A stretch of DNA of 15,325 nt from Thermoproteota archaeon (GTDB lineage Archaea; Thermoproteota; Thermoprotei_A; Sulfolobales; Desulfurococcaceae). The notes beneath the pieces were generated by a model. That model searched no databases, had not been told where the DNA came from, and was given only the letters and a program-made list of their open reading frames with translations. Position numbers and translations under genes: made by a program. Below are positions 14,749 through 15,325 of this stretch, piece after piece (position 1 is the first letter of the stretch; the number at the start of each line of letters is the position of its first letter). The stretch spans positions 1 to 15,325 of the forward strand of contig JAADCY010000213.1 in assembly GCA_013154205.1 (NCBI GenBank). The letters are read 5' to 3'.

Positions 14749-15325
14749 TTAGAGGAACAAACGATACAAAGCACATATAATGATACTTAGGATAATCCTA
14801 GGTGCTACTCTCGTGAAACCTCTACCTAGATACCTTTTAGTAATTTTATCCAGCCTATCCAGTTCATCGCTTGTGAGAGAGAACGTTAGGGCTTCGATAA
14901 AGCTCCTAACATGTTTCCTCCTTCTCAAACCGACCAGGGGCACAGCGCCCTTCTCTATCGACCAACGTATAGCTACGGCCGCTCTCGATACGCCGTGGTT
15001 CTCAGCTATTTCTCGGATAGCTTCTTGGAGCTTCTAGTTCTTAGCAACTACCTAGAAGCTTGGATCTAATAGTCTGGCTATATTGTCAACCCTTGTTTTT
15101 CCAGCGAGAGCGCCTTTAGCGAACGTTCCCCATCCTATGAGTGTCATGTCGTGTTTTCGGAGTGTTTCGAATAGTCTTCTCTCCGGGGCTCTCTGCACAA
15201 GGCTGTACTCTACTTGATCGGATGCTATTTCATTCTTCCTAGTACAATATAGTAGTTTTTCGAGCTCGTCCCAGTCATAGTTACATACACCTATCATATG
15301 TACTATGCCCTTATCTATTAGGGAT
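14749..15325 (-). pseudogene. aldo/keto reductase, partial at the window edge and interrupted by two in-frame amber codons
   Basis: A single continuous minus-strand frame encodes the C-terminal half of an aldo/keto reductase and enters from beyond 15325. Family features in order are GIVHMIGVCNYDWDEL (counterpart of IGVSNF), QVEYSLVQR, a degenerate form of the PLAKG.L.GK loop (WGTFAKGALAGK), HGVSRAAVAIRW, and the cofactor-site segment VPLVGLRRRKHV. After DPSF the frame meets TAG (15052-15054), five sense codons, then TAG (15034-15036), after which clear reductase sequence resumes with no frameshift. The catalytic residues would lie outside the window. The tail after GFTRVAPR is unusually hydrophobic (about 17 residues). 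Since several neighbours end in TAG, this codon is a normal stop here. A decaying gene is the simplest reading; sequencing error or read-through remain possible. Confidence 0.8.

Noticed and set aside
14780..15037. Plus-strand 85-codon frame opposite the reductase
   Set aside because: The minus strand holds clear aldo/keto reductase sequence here, so this is an antisense shadow.
15034..15054. Pyrrolysine or general amber recoding in the reductase gene
   Set aside because: At least four neighbouring genes end in TAG with no continuing homology, and no pyrrolysine genes are seen in the window; pseudogenisation or sequencing error is simpler.

Overview
This window looks like chromosomal DNA of a hyperthermophilic archaeon, most likely a Desulfurococcales-type member of the Thermoproteota (Crenarchaeota). 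That is inference from several sequence traits: AGA/AGG and ATA-rich codon use, TATA-type promoters, GGTGA-type ribosome sites, frequent GTG/TTG starts, T-run ends, an AbrB-PhoU fusion, and secreted proteins anchored by a C-terminal membrane helix behind a threonine-rich or coiled-coil stalk. I see no tRNA, rRNA, CRISPR array, transposase or integrase. No gene-free stretch exceeds 300 bases; the longest gaps, each under 200, are 4097-4292, 6297-6499 and 9820-10002.

Layout. (1) 84-1322 +: a cytoplasmic M14-type metallo-carboxypeptidase/deacylase. It converges, with a 20-base overlap, on (2) a minus-strand operon running 4096 to 1303: a DppB-like permease with a large extracellular insert, a DppC-like permease and a small four-helix membrane protein. 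(3) 4293-6296 +, divergent from that operon: the family 5 solute-binding protein of the same transporter. The shared spacer carries a self-complementary TATA element flanked by an inverted repeat, and a hairpin over the ribosome site of the first permease gene. No ATPase gene lies in the window. (4) 6500-7474 +: an AbrB-PhoU regulator with a palindrome over its own TATA box. (5) 7572-9819 +: a Gfo/Idh/MocA oxidoreductase directly followed by, and probably co-expressed with, an Eis-like GNAT acetyltransferase. (6) 10003-13242 +: a 1079-residue surface protein joining a glutamine-amidotransferase-like domain (BPL_N type) to a GHL10-type glycoside-hydrolase-like domain, a coiled-coil stalk and a membrane anchor. 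(7) 13300-14268 +: a DUF4392 / D-glutamate-cyclase-like protein. (8) 14366-14728 +: a small helical protein of unknown function. (9) 14749-15325 -: an aldo/keto reductase gene, cut by the window edge and interrupted by two in-frame amber codons.

How they may fit together (inference): the surface hydrolase-like protein, the stalked binding protein and the permeases suit breakdown and uptake of an external oligosaccharide or peptide. The oxidoreductase and acetyltransferase could process a sugar-like metabolite. Nothing in the sequence proves a shared substrate. The strongest candidates for a second look are the surface fusion protein, the architecture of the divergent promoter, and the doubly amber-interrupted reductase.
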